Positions 7,888-17,153 are shown, counted from the first letter of the stretch. The stretch is 45,670 bases of DNA from Chloroflexota bacterium (GCA_011523515.1 WTGO01000092.1:1-45670); one strand, 5' to 3'. Notes: a model not told the origin generated them from the letters alone. Translations and numbers: made by a program.

Positions 7888-9012
7888 ATGATTGTTAGCG
7901 TCCTGCAAGAGAACCTGGCCAAGAGCCTGAATATCGTCACCAAAGCGGTCGACAGCAACCCGCCCCTGCCGGTGCTGGCCAATGTGCTGCTGGAAACCGA
8001 GGATTCGCGACTCAAGATTTCCGCCACCAACCTCGAACTGAGCATCACCATGTGGATCGGCGCCAAAGTCGAACAGAGCGGCAGCATCACCTTGCCCGCC
8101 AGAACTTTCAGCGAACTCGTCAGCAGTCTCTCGCGCGAACGGGTGGACTTGCGCCTGGATGCCGCCACGCACACGGTGCATCTGCGCTGCGGCGTGCAGA
8201 CCTCAAACATCCGCGGCATCGACGCCGACGAGTACCCGCCCATCAACCACAATGAAAGCGCCAACTTGCAGCTTGAGGGCGAGACCCTGCGCGAAATGAT
8301 CTTGCAAACCGCTTTCGCCGCCGCCCGCGAGCAGAATCGCCCCATCCTGACGGGCGTCTACTTGCAGCTGGAAGGACAGACGATGACCATGGCCGCCGCC
8401 GATGGCTACCGTCTGGCCGTGCGCACCGCTGGCATCAGCGAGACCTTCGACGAAAAGCAAGACATGGTTGTGCCGGCCCGCACCATGAACGAGATCGCCC
8501 GCATCATCGAAGACGACCAGGAAATCGGCATTGCCTTGCCGGCGCAGCGCAACAGCATTACCGTGTTCGCGCCCAACGTACAGATCTCCTCGCAGCTGCT
8601 CGAAGGCCGCTTCCCCGATTTCGCCTCCATCATTCCGCGCGCCTTCGTCACCTCGACCGTGCTTTATACCAGCGACCTGCTGCAAGTCTGCCAGCGCGCC
8701 GAGATCTTCGCCCGCGACAACGCCAACAGCGCCAACCTGAGCGTCAAGCCGGCGCAGAATCCCGGCGAACCGGCCGAGGTGCTCATCGTCGGCAAGAGCG
8801 CCGAGCGCGGCGACAGCGAAGGCATGTTGGACGCCACGGCCGAGGGCGAGCCGCTCGATATCTCCTTCAACATCCGCTATCTGATTGACGTGCTGCGCGT
8901 CATCAGCGAAGAACGGGTCGTCTTCCAGAGCAATGGCCCGGAGAATCCCGGCGTGCTCAAGCCGGAAAATCGCGATGACTTCACGCACGTCATCATGCCC
9001 ATGAGCAAGTAG
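7888..9012 (+). CDS. dnaN: DNA polymerase III beta subunit (sliding clamp)
   Basis: Ring-shaped processivity clamp that tethers DNA polymerase III to the template. 374 residues, normal length, with three clamp domains of about 120 residues. Typical features are MIVSVLQENLAKSL at the start, NPPLPVLANVLLE, AADGYRLAVR at the domain 2 loop, and a C-terminal FTHVIMPM closing strand. It is flanked by a DUF4342 gene and a PNPOx-like gene. The frequent partners dnaA, recF and gyrB are absent from the window. Confidence 0.96.
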   Translation: MIVSVLQENLAKSLNIVTKAVDSNPPLPVLANVLLETEDSRLKISATNLELSITMWIGAKVEQSGSITLPARTFSELVSSLSRERVDLRLDAATHTVHLRCGVQTSNIRGIDADEYPPINHNESANLQLEGETLREMILQTAFAAAREQNRPILTGVYLQLEGQTMTMAAADGYRLAVRTAGISETFDEKQDMVVPARTMNEIARIIEDDQEIGIALPAQRNSITVFAPNVQISSQLLEGRFPDFASIIPRAFVTSTVLYTSDLLQVCQRAEIFARDNANSANLSVKPAQNPGEPAEVLIVGKSAERGDSEGMLDATAEGEPLDISFNIRYLIDVLRVISEERVVFQSNGPENPGVLKPENRDDFTHVIMPMSK

Positions 9013-9069
9013 AAGTAAATGCAAAAGAGTAATGAGAAATACGAAACCGCCCCCCATCCCCGGCCCTTT

Positions 9070-9089
9070 CCCGCCATCTCTATGGCGGG
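9070..9089 (+). terminator. Hairpin after dnaN
   Basis: CCCGCCAT-CTCT-ATGGCGGG forms a perfect 8-bp stem with a 4-nt loop, 58 bp after the dnaN stop. No T-run follows, so it may slow polymerase or stabilise mRNA rather than act as a classical intrinsic terminator. Confidence 0.45.
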
Positions 9090-9203
9090 CATCCCGAATC
9101 ATCAGGAAAGGGTGACTCGCTGTTGCGAGCGGAATATCCAGCGAAATTCGCAACGCTTACTTGGAGTTGCTGAGAAGCGAGCGAAATCAAGCCTGCCGTT
9201 ATC

Positions 9204-9704
9204 ATGATCCAGCCGGCAAACGCGCGCCGCGTCCGCCCCAATATGCCCCACTACGGCGTCATGCCCGAGCAGGTCGACGCCATGCTGAGCTGGGATTGGG
9301 TCGAGCGGCAAATGCACGAGGCGCGCAATTACTGGGTTTGCACTGTCTGCGCGGACGGCCGGCCGCACAGCGTTCCGGTGTGGGGCGCCTGGATCGATGG
9401 CGTCTTGTACTTTGGCAGCGACAGACTGGCGCTGAAGGCGCGCAATATCGCACGCGACAGCCGCATCGTCCTGCACCTCGGCAGCGGCGACGAAACCGTT
9501 ATCTTCGAGGGCAAGGCGGCGGAAGCCCGGGTCTCGGCATCGCAACTGCAGCGAATCAGCCGGCGCTACGTCGAGAAATATGAACTCGACCCGCAGTTGG
9601 CGGAGTCAGACGACTTACTGCTCCGCGTCATCTCGCGCAAAGTCATGGCTTGGCTGGAAAAGGACTACCCGGCAACCGCTACCTACTGGCTATTTGACGT
9701 TTGA
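9204..9704 (+). CDS. Pyridoxamine 5'-phosphate oxidase-like FMN/F420-binding protein
   Basis: 166 residues with the split-barrel flavin-binding fold. The pattern TVCADGRPHSVPVWGAWIDG followed by LYFGSD is the hallmark of the PNPOx-like/F420-dependent oxidoreductase superfamily, and RDSRIVLHL is its next strand. It lacks the PNP-specific C-terminal region of true PdxH, so vitamin B6 synthesis is unlikely. The substrate and the choice between FMN and F420 are unknown. Its 3' end overlaps the convergent ARMT1-like gene by 22 bp. Confidence 0.8.
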   Translation: MIQPANARRVRPNMPHYGVMPEQVDAMLSWDWVERQMHEARNYWVCTVCADGRPHSVPVWGAWIDGVLYFGSDRLALKARNIARDSRIVLHLGSGDETVIFEGKAAEARVSASQLQRISRRYVEKYELDPQLAESDDLLLRVISRKVMAWLEKDYPATATYWLFDV

Positions 9705-10906
9705 GGCTTGAACTGAATCACGCCCCGTTTGCCGTTGACGCGCCAATCGGGATCGACCCGGTTCAACGCGGCCGCCGTCTCGGCCGTGGGCAAGCCGACG
9801 ATGGGATCGCTCTTTAGCGTACGCAGGCAGAGCACAGGCGCGTCCAGGTAATCCAGAACATCGGCAAAGGGCGTATGGGCGGGCCAGAGTGCATCGCCAA
9901 CCGCCCGCCGGTAATTGGCGTCGCCTTTGATGACTACCAACTGCACAGCCGTGAAGGGTTGGCTGAGGCCGGCGGCACGATCCCACAAGAAGCAACTGCT
10001 GTTCCAGTAGGGATGCGGCAGAAATCGCAAACGCCCAGATTGCCAGAAACCTCGCAAGCGTTCCGCCAGCACCGCGCTGCGATCGCCCCGGCGCGCCATC
10101 TCGCGCAGCAACATCCAGACATCTTCCACCGTAGCGTCGCTGACGAAGGTGGGATGGGCTTTGAGGCAGATCACTACCCAAGGCGTCACATGCCGAAGCA
10201 AGCAGTCGGTCAAAACAAGGTCCATCGCCAATTCAGAGCCCGCGTTGTCCGCCACGACATAAACTGGCTCGCCGCTCTGAAAGTCGGTCGGCGAAATCCG
10301 TGATTGAGAGAGATAAGCGGCCAAGGAGTCGCGATCGTCCACCAGCAAGTCGTCGGCGCTGATTTCGGCGCCCCGTTCGCTGGCGGGGGCGTAGCTCAGG
10401 TCGATGCGATTGCCCCAAAGCGCGAATTCGACGGCGCGGCGCAGTTCGCTATCGGGCGAGCCGCCCGGGTCGCAGGCGCGTTCAACGAGCTGCCAGAGCG
10501 CGTCGCTGCGTAGTTCTTCCAACTTCTTGGGCAGGAAGGGATCGCGCCTGGTTTCAGCCCAGCGCGCCGCTTCCATCAGGCAGCGGTAGGCGTAGGTCTC
10601 GGCGAAGAACCACTCGGCGTTTTGCCAGGTCGGCGGGCTACCTACAATTTCATGCTGCCTTTTGATTGCGGCCGCCCACTCCGCCTGATCTGGCGTGGAT
10701 TTGGGATCGAGCCCGGCAATTGGCGCGCCGCCGGCCAGCTCATCACACAGCTTTTGCAGGTTGTCCTTTATGCCGGCGGGGTAATCGGCATTGAGCGCGA
10801 TCGTCTCGTCAATGATCGCCGGCAGGCGCACGCGCATCGTGTTTTTGGCGAAGGCGTTGCTGACGTCCGTGCGGATTGGCGCTGGCCGCGCGCCGGGCAG
10901 GCTCAT
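9683..10906 (-). CDS. ARMT1/DUF89-family metal-dependent damage-control phosphatase
   Basis: 407 residues. DUF89 enzymes dephosphorylate damaged or surplus phosphometabolites such as fructose-1-phosphate and related sugar phosphates. Seen: LWGNRIDLS, the metal-binding DNAGSELAMDL (Asp-Asn-x-Gly-x-Glu type), KGDANYRR, and RTLKSDPIVGLP near the C-terminus. These match the ARMT1 subgroup. The N-terminal RLPAIIDETI segment also fits, which supports the full-length start. The actual substrate is not predictable. Confidence 0.82.
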   Translation of the reverse strand: MSLPGARPAPIRTDVSNAFAKNTMRVRLPAIIDETIALNADYPAGIKDNLQKLCDELAGGAPIAGLDPKSTPDQAEWAAAIKRQHEIVGSPPTWQNAEWFFAETYAYRCLMEAARWAETRRDPFLPKKLEELRSDALWQLVERACDPGGSPDSELRRAVEFALWGNRIDLSYAPASERGAEISADDLLVDDRDSLAAYLSQSRISPTDFQSGEPVYVVADNAGSELAMDLVLTDCLLRHVTPWVVICLKAHPTFVSDATVEDVWMLLREMARRGDRSAVLAERLRGFWQSGRLRFLPHPYWNSSCFLWDRAAGLSQPFTAVQLVVIKGDANYRRAVGDALWPAHTPFADVLDYLDAPVLCLRTLKSDPIVGLPTAETAAALNRVDPDWRVNGKRGVIQFKPQTSNSQ

Positions 10907-10933
10907 GGCGTGACTCCGTAGGCAGCGTGTCGG

Positions 10934-12532
10934 CTAGGCGTCGCGGAAAATCGTGACGAAGCGGCGCGGTTCATCGCCCACGCTGGCCGATTGCATCTGC
11001 GCCTGGCGCGCCAGTTGATGCTGCCGTTTGCGCACCTGCGAGGCTTGCGGCTTGAGATTGATGTAATCCTCGCCGGCGCGAATGCGGTTGATCGCCCGCT
11101 CCGCCTCCATGATGGCGTCGCCGAAGCGATCGGGGTCGTCGCGCCCGTTCAAACGGAAGAGGTCGACCAGGAAATTCTCCATCTGAGTCACCGTATTGGC
11201 GCGCAAGACATAAATCGAGAGGCCGCGCTTTTCGCCGTCCGTGATCAAGCGCGGGCGCCGGCGATAGTGCGTTTTTAGCGTGACGATTGCTTCCGCCTCG
11301 CCGAAGTCATCGGTGAGCAGGAGCGGTACGGCCAGGCGGCGGGCGGCCTGCTCCAGCCGGTTGCGCGCGACGCCGTAAGCGTAGACGCTGATCGTGCGCA
11401 GTTCGCGCCGGTTCTGCTGCGCGACATCGTCTTTCATTTCGTTGCGTGTCTTGCCATTCGCGCGATTGCCGCGCACGACATGCGCGCCCTCGCCAGCGCC
11501 TTCGCGCGCGGGCGCCGAACGCGACTCGGCCTCGTGCAGGTAGTCGCTGACGTTGATTGTGCCGGTCGCGTCACGCTCGCGCAGCTCCGCCGGCAGCGGT
11601 CGGTTGCGCAAAATCGCGTCCACGGCCGAGGCGACATCGGGATGCACCACCAGCCGATCGCGCGCCTGGATCTCGATCATAATGTCGAAGGTGGGCGCCG
11701 TCCGCCTTTCCAGCACAACTTTCTGCGTGCCGCGCCGCCGCGCCTCATCGTCCGATAGCGTCACGGATTCGATGCCGCCGATGAGATCCGACAGCGTGGG
11801 GTTGAGCATCAGGTTTTCCAGGGTATTGCCATGCGCCGTGCCGATCAGCTGGACGCCGCGCTCGGCGATGGTACGCGCCGCCACCGCTTCCAGCTCGCGA
11901 CCGATTTCGTCAATGACGATCACTTCCGGATTGTGATTCTCCACCGCCTCGATCATCACTTCATGCTGGCGATCCGGCTGCGAGACTTGCATGCGCCGGG
12001 CTCTGCCCACAGCTTGGTGCGGAATATCGCCGTCGCCGCCGATCTCGTTGGATGTATCCACGATGACTACGCGTTTGTCGCGCGCGCGCACCCGCGCCGC
12101 CTCGCGTAACAAGGTCGTCTTGCCGACGCCGGGCGGACCCACGATTAACACGCTCTGCCCCGACTCGATCAGGTCGGCGATGATGTCGATTGTGCCGTAA
12201 ACCGCCCGGCCGATGCGCACGGTCAAGCCGACGATCTTGCCGCGCCGATTGCGGATCGCCGAAATGCGATGCAGCGACCGCTCGATGCCGGCGCGATTGT
12301 CATCGTCAAACTCGCCCAGCTCCGCGACTAACTGCTGCAAATCCGCCTCAGTCACTTCGCTCCTGGATAGCTGATGTTCGCCGTCGGTATATCGGGCTGC
12401 CGGGAGTCGTCCCAGGTCGAGAACTATTTCCAGCAGTTTGCTTGTCTTGCCGTACTCATCTATCGCGCTGCGTATACGCTCGGGCAATACGCCCCGCAGA
12501 ATCTCGAAATCGTCAGTGATATGTGTGTCCAT
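10934..12532 (-). CDS. R3H-domain AAA ATPase, Ycf45/SpoIIIAA-like
   Basis: About 532 residues from the preferred ATG at 12532; an in-frame ATG at 12562 would add 10. Order of domains: an N-terminal helical part resembling SpoIIIAA, a P-loop ATPase with Walker A GPPGVGKT (about 132-139) and Walker B VIVIDEIGRE (about 205), an Ala/Gly-rich linker, and a C-terminal nucleic-acid-binding R3H region with the Arg-x3-His core RKRQH (about 501-505). The family occurs in cyanobacteria, chloroplasts (Ycf45) and Chloroflexota. A single-stranded nucleic-acid role is inferred from the R3H domain. It lies 27 bp upstream, in map terms, of the ARMT1-like gene and may be its operon partner. Confidence 0.82.
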   Translation of the reverse strand: MDTHITDDFEILRGVLPERIRSAIDEYGKTSKLLEIVLDLGRLPAARYTDGEHQLSRSEVTEADLQQLVAELGEFDDDNRAGIERSLHRISAIRNRRGKIVGLTVRIGRAVYGTIDIIADLIESGQSVLIVGPPGVGKTTLLREAARVRARDKRVVIVDTSNEIGGDGDIPHQAVGRARRMQVSQPDRQHEVMIEAVENHNPEVIVIDEIGRELEAVAARTIAERGVQLIGTAHGNTLENLMLNPTLSDLIGGIESVTLSDDEARRRGTQKVVLERRTAPTFDIMIEIQARDRLVVHPDVASAVDAILRNRPLPAELRERDATGTINVSDYLHEAESRSAPAREGAGEGAHVVRGNRANGKTRNEMKDDVAQQNRRELRTISVYAYGVARNRLEQAARRLAVPLLLTDDFGEAEAIVTLKTHYRRRPRLITDGEKRGLSIYVLRANTVTQMENFLVDLFRLNGRDDPDRFGDAIMEAERAINRIRAGEDYINLKPQASQVRKRQHQLARQAQMQSASVGDEPRRFVTIFRDA

Positions 12533-12596
12533 GTACTCGGCAGCTGTCCTCCGCTGATGCACTATTGGTCGCTTTGGCAGTCAGTCCCCGTTCAGA

Positions 12597-13562
12597 TTAG
12601 CAAGACAAGGTCGCCCGCCCGGAACCGGATACCGCTTCGGCGCTGAACTTAACCATGGGCAAATTCGCCGCCGGCTTCCGCCGACCCCTGGCGCTGATGT
12701 CAACCCGCTCGAACGATGCCTGGCGCACGCCGGCCGTCAAGTGCTTGACCATCACCGCCTGCTCCAGCTGTGGGGCGAAACCCAAATCAAGGACCGCATT
12801 TTCCAGCCAGCCCTGATAACCGCGTACGCAGATGTAGATCGGCAGCTTGCGGCAACGGTCTATCCGCTGCAAGGCGGCCGCCAGGATCTTGGGCGCTTCA
12901 CTCAGCACTTCCGGATGCACAAAGGGCAGCAGGTAGACGCCATGCTTGCCCTCGGAATAGGCAAGATAGGCTTCGAGCTGACCATCCCGGCGATAAACCA
13001 GTCCTTGCATATCTGGCGACGGTCCCATGACCGACTGCATGATCCGCGGTATGGTGCAGCCCAAGAGCGCCGCGATGCCAATCTCATCGTTCTCGTCTTC
13101 CGGTGTGACTATCAGCGAGGACGGCGTCATGTCGCCGGCTACGGGCGCTCGCTGCCAGACTACTTGCCGGCTGTATACGGCATATCCGGCCTGGCGCATC
13201 GTTTCGAACAGCCGATGGTTCAAGTCCGCCTCGCCCACCAGCGTCTGCGCGCCGCTGCGGCCGGCTTGCTCCGCCATCGAATCCAGCATGTGAAGCCAAA
13301 TGGTATCACTCTCGGATTCGGCCAGTTTCGGCGCCAGAACCACTAGATGCGCGTTGGATTCTCCCTGACGATAGCGAAACTGCCCGACGACATCCTTGCC
13401 GTCCACATGCGCCAGAAGTGTATGCAAACCGCGAGGAAATACGATATTCGATAGCAAGGCGCTGTATTGTCCGCGCGCGTCTTCGATCAAGCCGAGCTCG
13501 CTGTGCAATATGATGGCGTTCTGCTTGAGACGCAAGGTCAAAGGCAGATCCATTAGTTTCAT
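12597..13562 (-). CDS. GNAT-like protein of unknown function
   Basis: About 321 residues starting at MKLMDLPL; a start 9 codons earlier at 13589 is possible. The first half has the strand and helix pattern of an acetyltransferase fold (residues 60-130, with the LLAHVDGKDVVGQFRY beta-hairpin), and the second half appears to be a second degenerate copy. A clear acetyl-CoA P-loop (Q/R-x-x-G-x-G/A) is not visible, so catalysis is uncertain. It ends about 65 bp before the R3H ATPase start on the same strand and may be co-transcribed with it. Confidence 0.65.
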   Translation of the reverse strand: MKLMDLPLTLRLKQNAIILHSELGLIEDARGQYSALLSNIVFPRGLHTLLAHVDGKDVVGQFRYRQGESNAHLVVLAPKLAESESDTIWLHMLDSMAEQAGRSGAQTLVGEADLNHRLFETMRQAGYAVYSRQVVWQRAPVAGDMTPSSLIVTPEDENDEIGIAALLGCTIPRIMQSVMGPSPDMQGLVYRRDGQLEAYLAYSEGKHGVYLLPFVHPEVLSEAPKILAAALQRIDRCRKLPIYICVRGYQGWLENAVLDLGFAPQLEQAVMVKHLTAGVRQASFERVDISARGRRKPAANLPMVKFSAEAVSGSGRATLSC

Positions 13563-13971
13563 GGCATGGGTGCCGGTCTGGCTAACCATCTCGTCCTCAA
13601 ATGGACATTGCCGACGATACGCTGCACGCTCATTGTATCATTTTCGGGCGACATGCGACAACGCGCGGCGCTGCCGAACAAGCTGAATCACGACCCGCCC
13701 TTGGTCAACCGGCCGTCATTTGACAGGGGCCAGCGTGCCATCCCGCTCGCGTCAAGCCGCCGCCGGACGCAATATATCGAAGGCGGGCGTCAGAATCGGA
13801 GTTGGAATTTGCCGGCGCCATTCGCCGGATTGAGACCTCACGGAGCATGTATTTGGGATATAATTGGGATAAAGTGGGAAAAGCTAAAGCATTCTGTTAT
13901 TTTCTTCCGCTATAATGCTAAATTAGTGTGTATACTTGAAATTATAGGTAGCGGCACAGGCAATCCGGCTG
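13563..13971. other. 409-bp divergent intergenic region
   Basis: It separates the minus-strand GNAT-like gene from the plus-strand regulator remnant. The left part is GC-rich with no credible gene. The right part (13840-13970) is strikingly AT-rich and contains two TATAAT hexamers (13859-13864 and 13911-13916) and a TATACT (13931-13936). None has a good -35 partner at 16-18 bp. It probably holds the promoter of the regulator. Confidence 0.55.
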
Positions 13972-14615
13972 TTGGAAAACGAAAGAATCAGAACGAAGCC
14001 TCTCAGCAGTATCACGATCAACAGCCTTCATACACTGAAGGTCTATTTCGACCCGCTGCGTACGCGAATCATGCATGAACTGGCGCACGAGCCGCGCTCG
14101 GCGCATCAAGTCGCGGAATCACTGGGCGTGCCGTTCACGCGGCTCTACTATCACATCAAGATGTTGGAAAAACATAACCTGATTCGCGTCGTTGACGTGG
14201 TGCAGTTGGTCGGCGCCATCGAAGAAAAGTACTATCAAGTCAGCGCGCGGCAATTCACCATAAGCCGCGATTTGCTTAGCTTTGATGCGGTCGGTAGAAC
14301 GACAGCCTCGAGTATATGCTGGACGGCGTGCTCGGCTCCTCGCATCGCGATATACGCAAAAGCGTTGCTGATGGCCGGATCGATCTGAACGCGACGCCAC
14401 CACATCCAAACTCATTGCTCGCGCGCAAGTTTCTGCTGCGCTTAAGCGATGAGCAAGCGACACATTTCCAGCGCGACCTGGATGAATTGCTGCTCAAGTA
14501 CCAGTCATACGAAACATTCACCGCCGCCCCCTACTATTCATGTCTGCTCGCGCTTTACCGCAGCAGCGTCCCCTATGAGACCTTCGACGACTCCGACTGC
14601 ATCGAAACCGAGTGA
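13972..14615 (+). pseudogene. ArsR-like winged-helix regulator, frameshifted
   Basis: The N-terminal part (frame of 13972, TTG start) holds a helix-turn-helix: LKVYFDPLRTRIMHELA, then RSAHQVAESLGV, FTRLYYHIKMLEKHNLI, as in ArsR-type repressors. Around 14295-14298 the sensible frame shifts by one: the first frame becomes unlike protein, while the third frame continues as NDSLEYMLDGVLGSSHRDI and runs to 14615. Together they would give about 214 residues. There is no slippery heptamer at the junction, so a one-base deletion or an assembly error fits better than programmed frameshifting. The start codon is uncertain; the first in-frame ATG (14071) would cut off part of the DNA-binding domain. Confidence 0.6.
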
Positions 14616-14680
14616 CCCCTAACAAGCCGCAGCTTTCCTTGTAGTATTTGCGCAAACGAAACCATACGAGAGTACGACTC

Positions 14681-15742
14681 ATGGATCGATTGCGCGTTGC
14701 CTTCATCGGGACCGGAAGAATTTCTGATTTGCATGCGCTCGCCTATCTGGACGACGAGCGCGCCGATATCGTCGCTGTTTGTGATCGCAGCCTGGAACTC
14801 GCGCAGATGCGCGGACGCCGCTGGGGAGTCGCCGAAGAGCGCATCTTCAGCGACTATCAGGCGATGCTGGCGCTGCCGGATATAGACCTGGTGGAGATTT
14901 TGCTGCCGCATCACCTGCACTATCAGGCGACGCTTGATGCGGTCGCGGCGGGCAAACATGTCTCGGTGCAAAAGCCGATGGCGCTGTCGGTCGCGCAAGC
15001 CGACGAAATGGTAGCGGCGGCCGCTGGAGCCGGCGTCATATTCAAGGTGTACGAGAATTTCATATTTTATCCGCCGGCGCAGCGAGCCAAAGCGCTGATC
15101 GACAGCGGCGAAATCGGCGACCCGCTAACCATTCGCATCAAGAGCAATTCCGGCATCAGCCCTACCGAATGGGACGTGCCCAACTCGGCCAGAGCCTGGC
15201 GTTTCAATTCGGAGGAGTGCGGCGGCGGCCCGCTGGTTTTTGACGACGGCCACCACAAATTCGCGCTGGGCTGGCACTTTATGGGCATGGCGGAGGAGGT
15301 GCACGCCTGGATCGGCAGCACCGAAATCGAGCCGGGTTTGCATCTGGACGCGCCGGCGATCGTATCGTGGAAATTCCCGGGCAATCGCTACGGGTCTCTG
15401 GAAGCGGTGTACTCGCCCGATCTGGTGCTGGACACGCAGCATTACGCGCAAGACGACCGCGTTGAGATCACCGGCAGCAAGGGCGTGATCTGGGTGACGC
15501 GCGGGCACGGCAAAATGATGGATGTTCCGCCGGTCATCCTTTACAAAGATCGGCGGACGAGGACCTTCTCTGACATGCCGGTGGGCTGGGAGCACAGCTT
15601 CATCAATTCGACGCGTCAATTCATCGACGCCTACTTTGCCGGCGAGCCGCCGCAGCTTACGGGCGCAGACGGCCGCGAGGTGCTGCGCTTTGCCCTGGCC
15701 GCGCAGGAATCCGCCCGCCTGGGCCGTGCCGTCAAGCTATAG
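14681..15742 (+). CDS. Gfo/Idh/MocA-family NAD(P)-dependent oxidoreductase
   Basis: 353 residues. The N-terminal Rossmann fold has VAFIGTGRISDLHA (GxGxxx), and VEILLPHHLHYQATLDAVAA followed by KHVSVQKPMAL supplies the conserved Lys-Pro (the usual EKP is QKP here). The C-terminal alpha/beta domain has FDDGHHKFALGWHF, whose His residues fit the substrate site. These enzymes oxidise or reduce sugars, inositols or related polyols, but the substrate is not evident. ATG 14681 is preferred over an upstream in-frame start because homology begins there. The stop codon shares the palindrome CTATAG with the convergent xpt stop. Confidence 0.87.
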   Translation: MDRLRVAFIGTGRISDLHALAYLDDERADIVAVCDRSLELAQMRGRRWGVAEERIFSDYQAMLALPDIDLVEILLPHHLHYQATLDAVAAGKHVSVQKPMALSVAQADEMVAAAAGAGVIFKVYENFIFYPPAQRAKALIDSGEIGDPLTIRIKSNSGISPTEWDVPNSARAWRFNSEECGGGPLVFDDGHHKFALGWHFMGMAEEVHAWIGSTEIEPGLHLDAPAIVSWKFPGNRYGSLEAVYSPDLVLDTQHYAQDDRVEITGSKGVIWVTRGHGKMMDVPPVILYKDRRTRTFSDMPVGWEHSFINSTRQFIDAYFAGEPPQLTGADGREVLRFALAAQESARLGRAVKL

Positions 15743-16330
15743 CAGCCGGGCTTGGTCGCCGCGGACGGTGATGGTGTCGCCTTCCATACTGGTGATGCTG
15801 GCCAGCGCGTGAATCGGTACGTCGTACTTCTCTTGCACGGCGCCGCGCCCGCCTTCGAAGGTCTTTTCGACCACGACGCCGACGCCCGCCAGGTTGGCTC
15901 CGGCGCTGACGACAATGCGGGCCAAGGCCAGCAAGGTAAGGCCGGTCGCCAAAAAGTCGTCGATGATGAGCACATTTTCGCCGGCGTGCAGAAACTCAGC
16001 CGACACGAGCAGCAGCGTTTCGCCGCCCTTGGTATGGCTGGGCGCGGTTTCCAGGAATACCGGACCCGACATGGTGATCGGCTTCTTCTTGCGCGCGTAG
16101 ACGACCGGCACATCCATGGCGATGCCAGTCATCAGCGCCGGCGCTATGCCGGATATCTCGGCCGTCAATATGCGATCGATCCGGGTATCGGCGAAGCGCT
16201 GGGCGAATGATTCGCCCATGCCGGCCATCAGCTGCGGATCCAGCTGATGATTAATCAGGCTGTCAACTTTCAGGATGCCGCCACCCAGGTTGATGCCTTC
16301 AGCGCGGATACGTTCGATCAGTGTCTGCAT
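15737..16330 (-). CDS. xpt: Xanthine phosphoribosyltransferase
   Basis: Converts xanthine plus PRPP to XMP for purine salvage. 197 residues, standard length. Seen: ILKVDSLINHQLDP near residue 20, YARKKKPITM, and the PRPP-binding motif VLIIDDFLATG (120-130). Its role could complement the nucleoside hydrolase at 6165. No purine riboswitch is evident in the 230 bp upstream; that stretch holds the azlD remnant instead. Confidence 0.92.
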   Translation of the reverse strand: MQTLIERIRAEGINLGGGILKVDSLINHQLDPQLMAGMGESFAQRFADTRIDRILTAEISGIAPALMTGIAMDVPVVYARKKKPITMSGPVFLETAPSHTKGGETLLLVSAEFLHAGENVLIIDDFLATGLTLLALARIVVSAGANLAGVGVVVEKTFEGGRGAVQEKYDVPIHALASITSMEGDTITVRGDQARLL

Positions 16331-16371
16331 AAGCCATGTCCCTCAAATCCCAGCGGTCCTGGCGCCGCCTG

Positions 16372-16514
16372 TCAAGCGACGAGCGCGCGCCACAAGAAGA
16401 AGCCGCCCATCCCGGCAGGTTGACGCGGCCGACAATCGCCAACGGCGGATAGCGCGCCAGATAGGTCACCAGCATCATGCCGATGATGAGGTAAAGCTCT
16501 TCAACCCGCCTCAT
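16372..16514 (-). pseudogene. azlD: azlD remnant with internal deletion
   Basis: From ATG 16514 the translation MRRVEELYLIIGMMLVTYLA ... PPLAIVGRVNLPGW resembles the N-terminus of AzlD, the small partner of the AzlC branched-chain amino-acid exporter. After the Gly-Trp the frame loses sense, but the neighbouring frame reads MGGFFLWRALVA and stop (TGA at 16372-16374), which resembles the AzlD C-terminus. About 140 bp remain of an expected ~320 bp, as if an out-of-frame deletion removed the middle. No azlC is nearby. This is homology judged by eye. Confidence 0.55.
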
Positions 16515-16564
16515 GCATCCCGCCTCGGTCGCAGCGGCCCGGGGCGGCTCGCTGCATTCTCCGG

Positions 16565-17062
16565 TTAGCCCTGCGCCAAAACGCGCGTAATCTGCTCGAG
16601 ATGGTCCAGATCGTGCAAGCCGACCTGCATGGCGGCGTCCGTCATGGTGAAGCTGTTGCGTTCGGGATGGACACCATCGCGCTCCCACTGCTCCGGCGTC
16701 AGCCCGGCGAGGAAGGCGATGAAGCGCGCGCGAGAAGCCTTCAGCGCGGCTAGCGCTTCCGCCAGGTCTTCAGCCTGATAGTCCCGTTCAATGGCCATAG
16801 CCTCGTGGTCGTATGCCGGCAGCTGCGGCTGCGTCTGCGCCTGCATCATCTGGGCGCGGCTGTAGAAGATCTCGTCAAAATCGCGCAGGTGGCAGACAAT
16901 TTCGACGATGGACCAACCATCCGGCCCATCGCGCAGCGCGCGCGCCTGCGCGTCCGTCACATCCTGTAGTATGTGCTCCAGAATGTCACAGGATGTCTGC
17001 ATCGCCCCAATATGGCGCTCGCGCACCTGTTGCCAACTGGTCTGCTTTCTTGTCATGCGCAT
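16565..17062 (-). CDS. DinB/YfiT-like four-helix bundle protein
   Basis: 165 residues. DinB-superfamily proteins are metal-binding four-helix bundles; characterised members act in thiol transfer or are stress-induced. The metal-ligand histidines are recognisable in IVEIVCHLRDFDEI (about residue 57) and GLHDLDHLEQI near the C-terminus. A start at the second ATG (17056) is possible. Specific function unknown. Confidence 0.78.
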   Translation of the reverse strand: MRMTRKQTSWQQVRERHIGAMQTSCDILEHILQDVTDAQARALRDGPDGWSIVEIVCHLRDFDEIFYSRAQMMQAQTQPQLPAYDHEAMAIERDYQAEDLAEALAALKASRARFIAFLAGLTPEQWERDGVHPERNSFTMTDAAMQVGLHDLDHLEQITRVLAQG

Positions 17063-17153
17063 TTGCCTCGCTCGCGATTCGCGTCACCAGCAGACATTGT
17101 AGTGGGTCTTTCGCGCCGATGCTATATCGCGGCCGCTCATAGTCAGCGACACA

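Noticed and set aside
14281..14318. Programmed ribosomal frameshift in the ArsR-like gene
   Set aside because: No slippery heptamer, upstream Shine-Dalgarno-like stimulator or clear downstream hairpin is visible at the junction.
15737..15742. CTATAG shared by two convergent stop codons as a regulatory site
   Set aside because: The six-base palindrome is explained by two TAG stops meeting end to end. There is no evidence of any further role.
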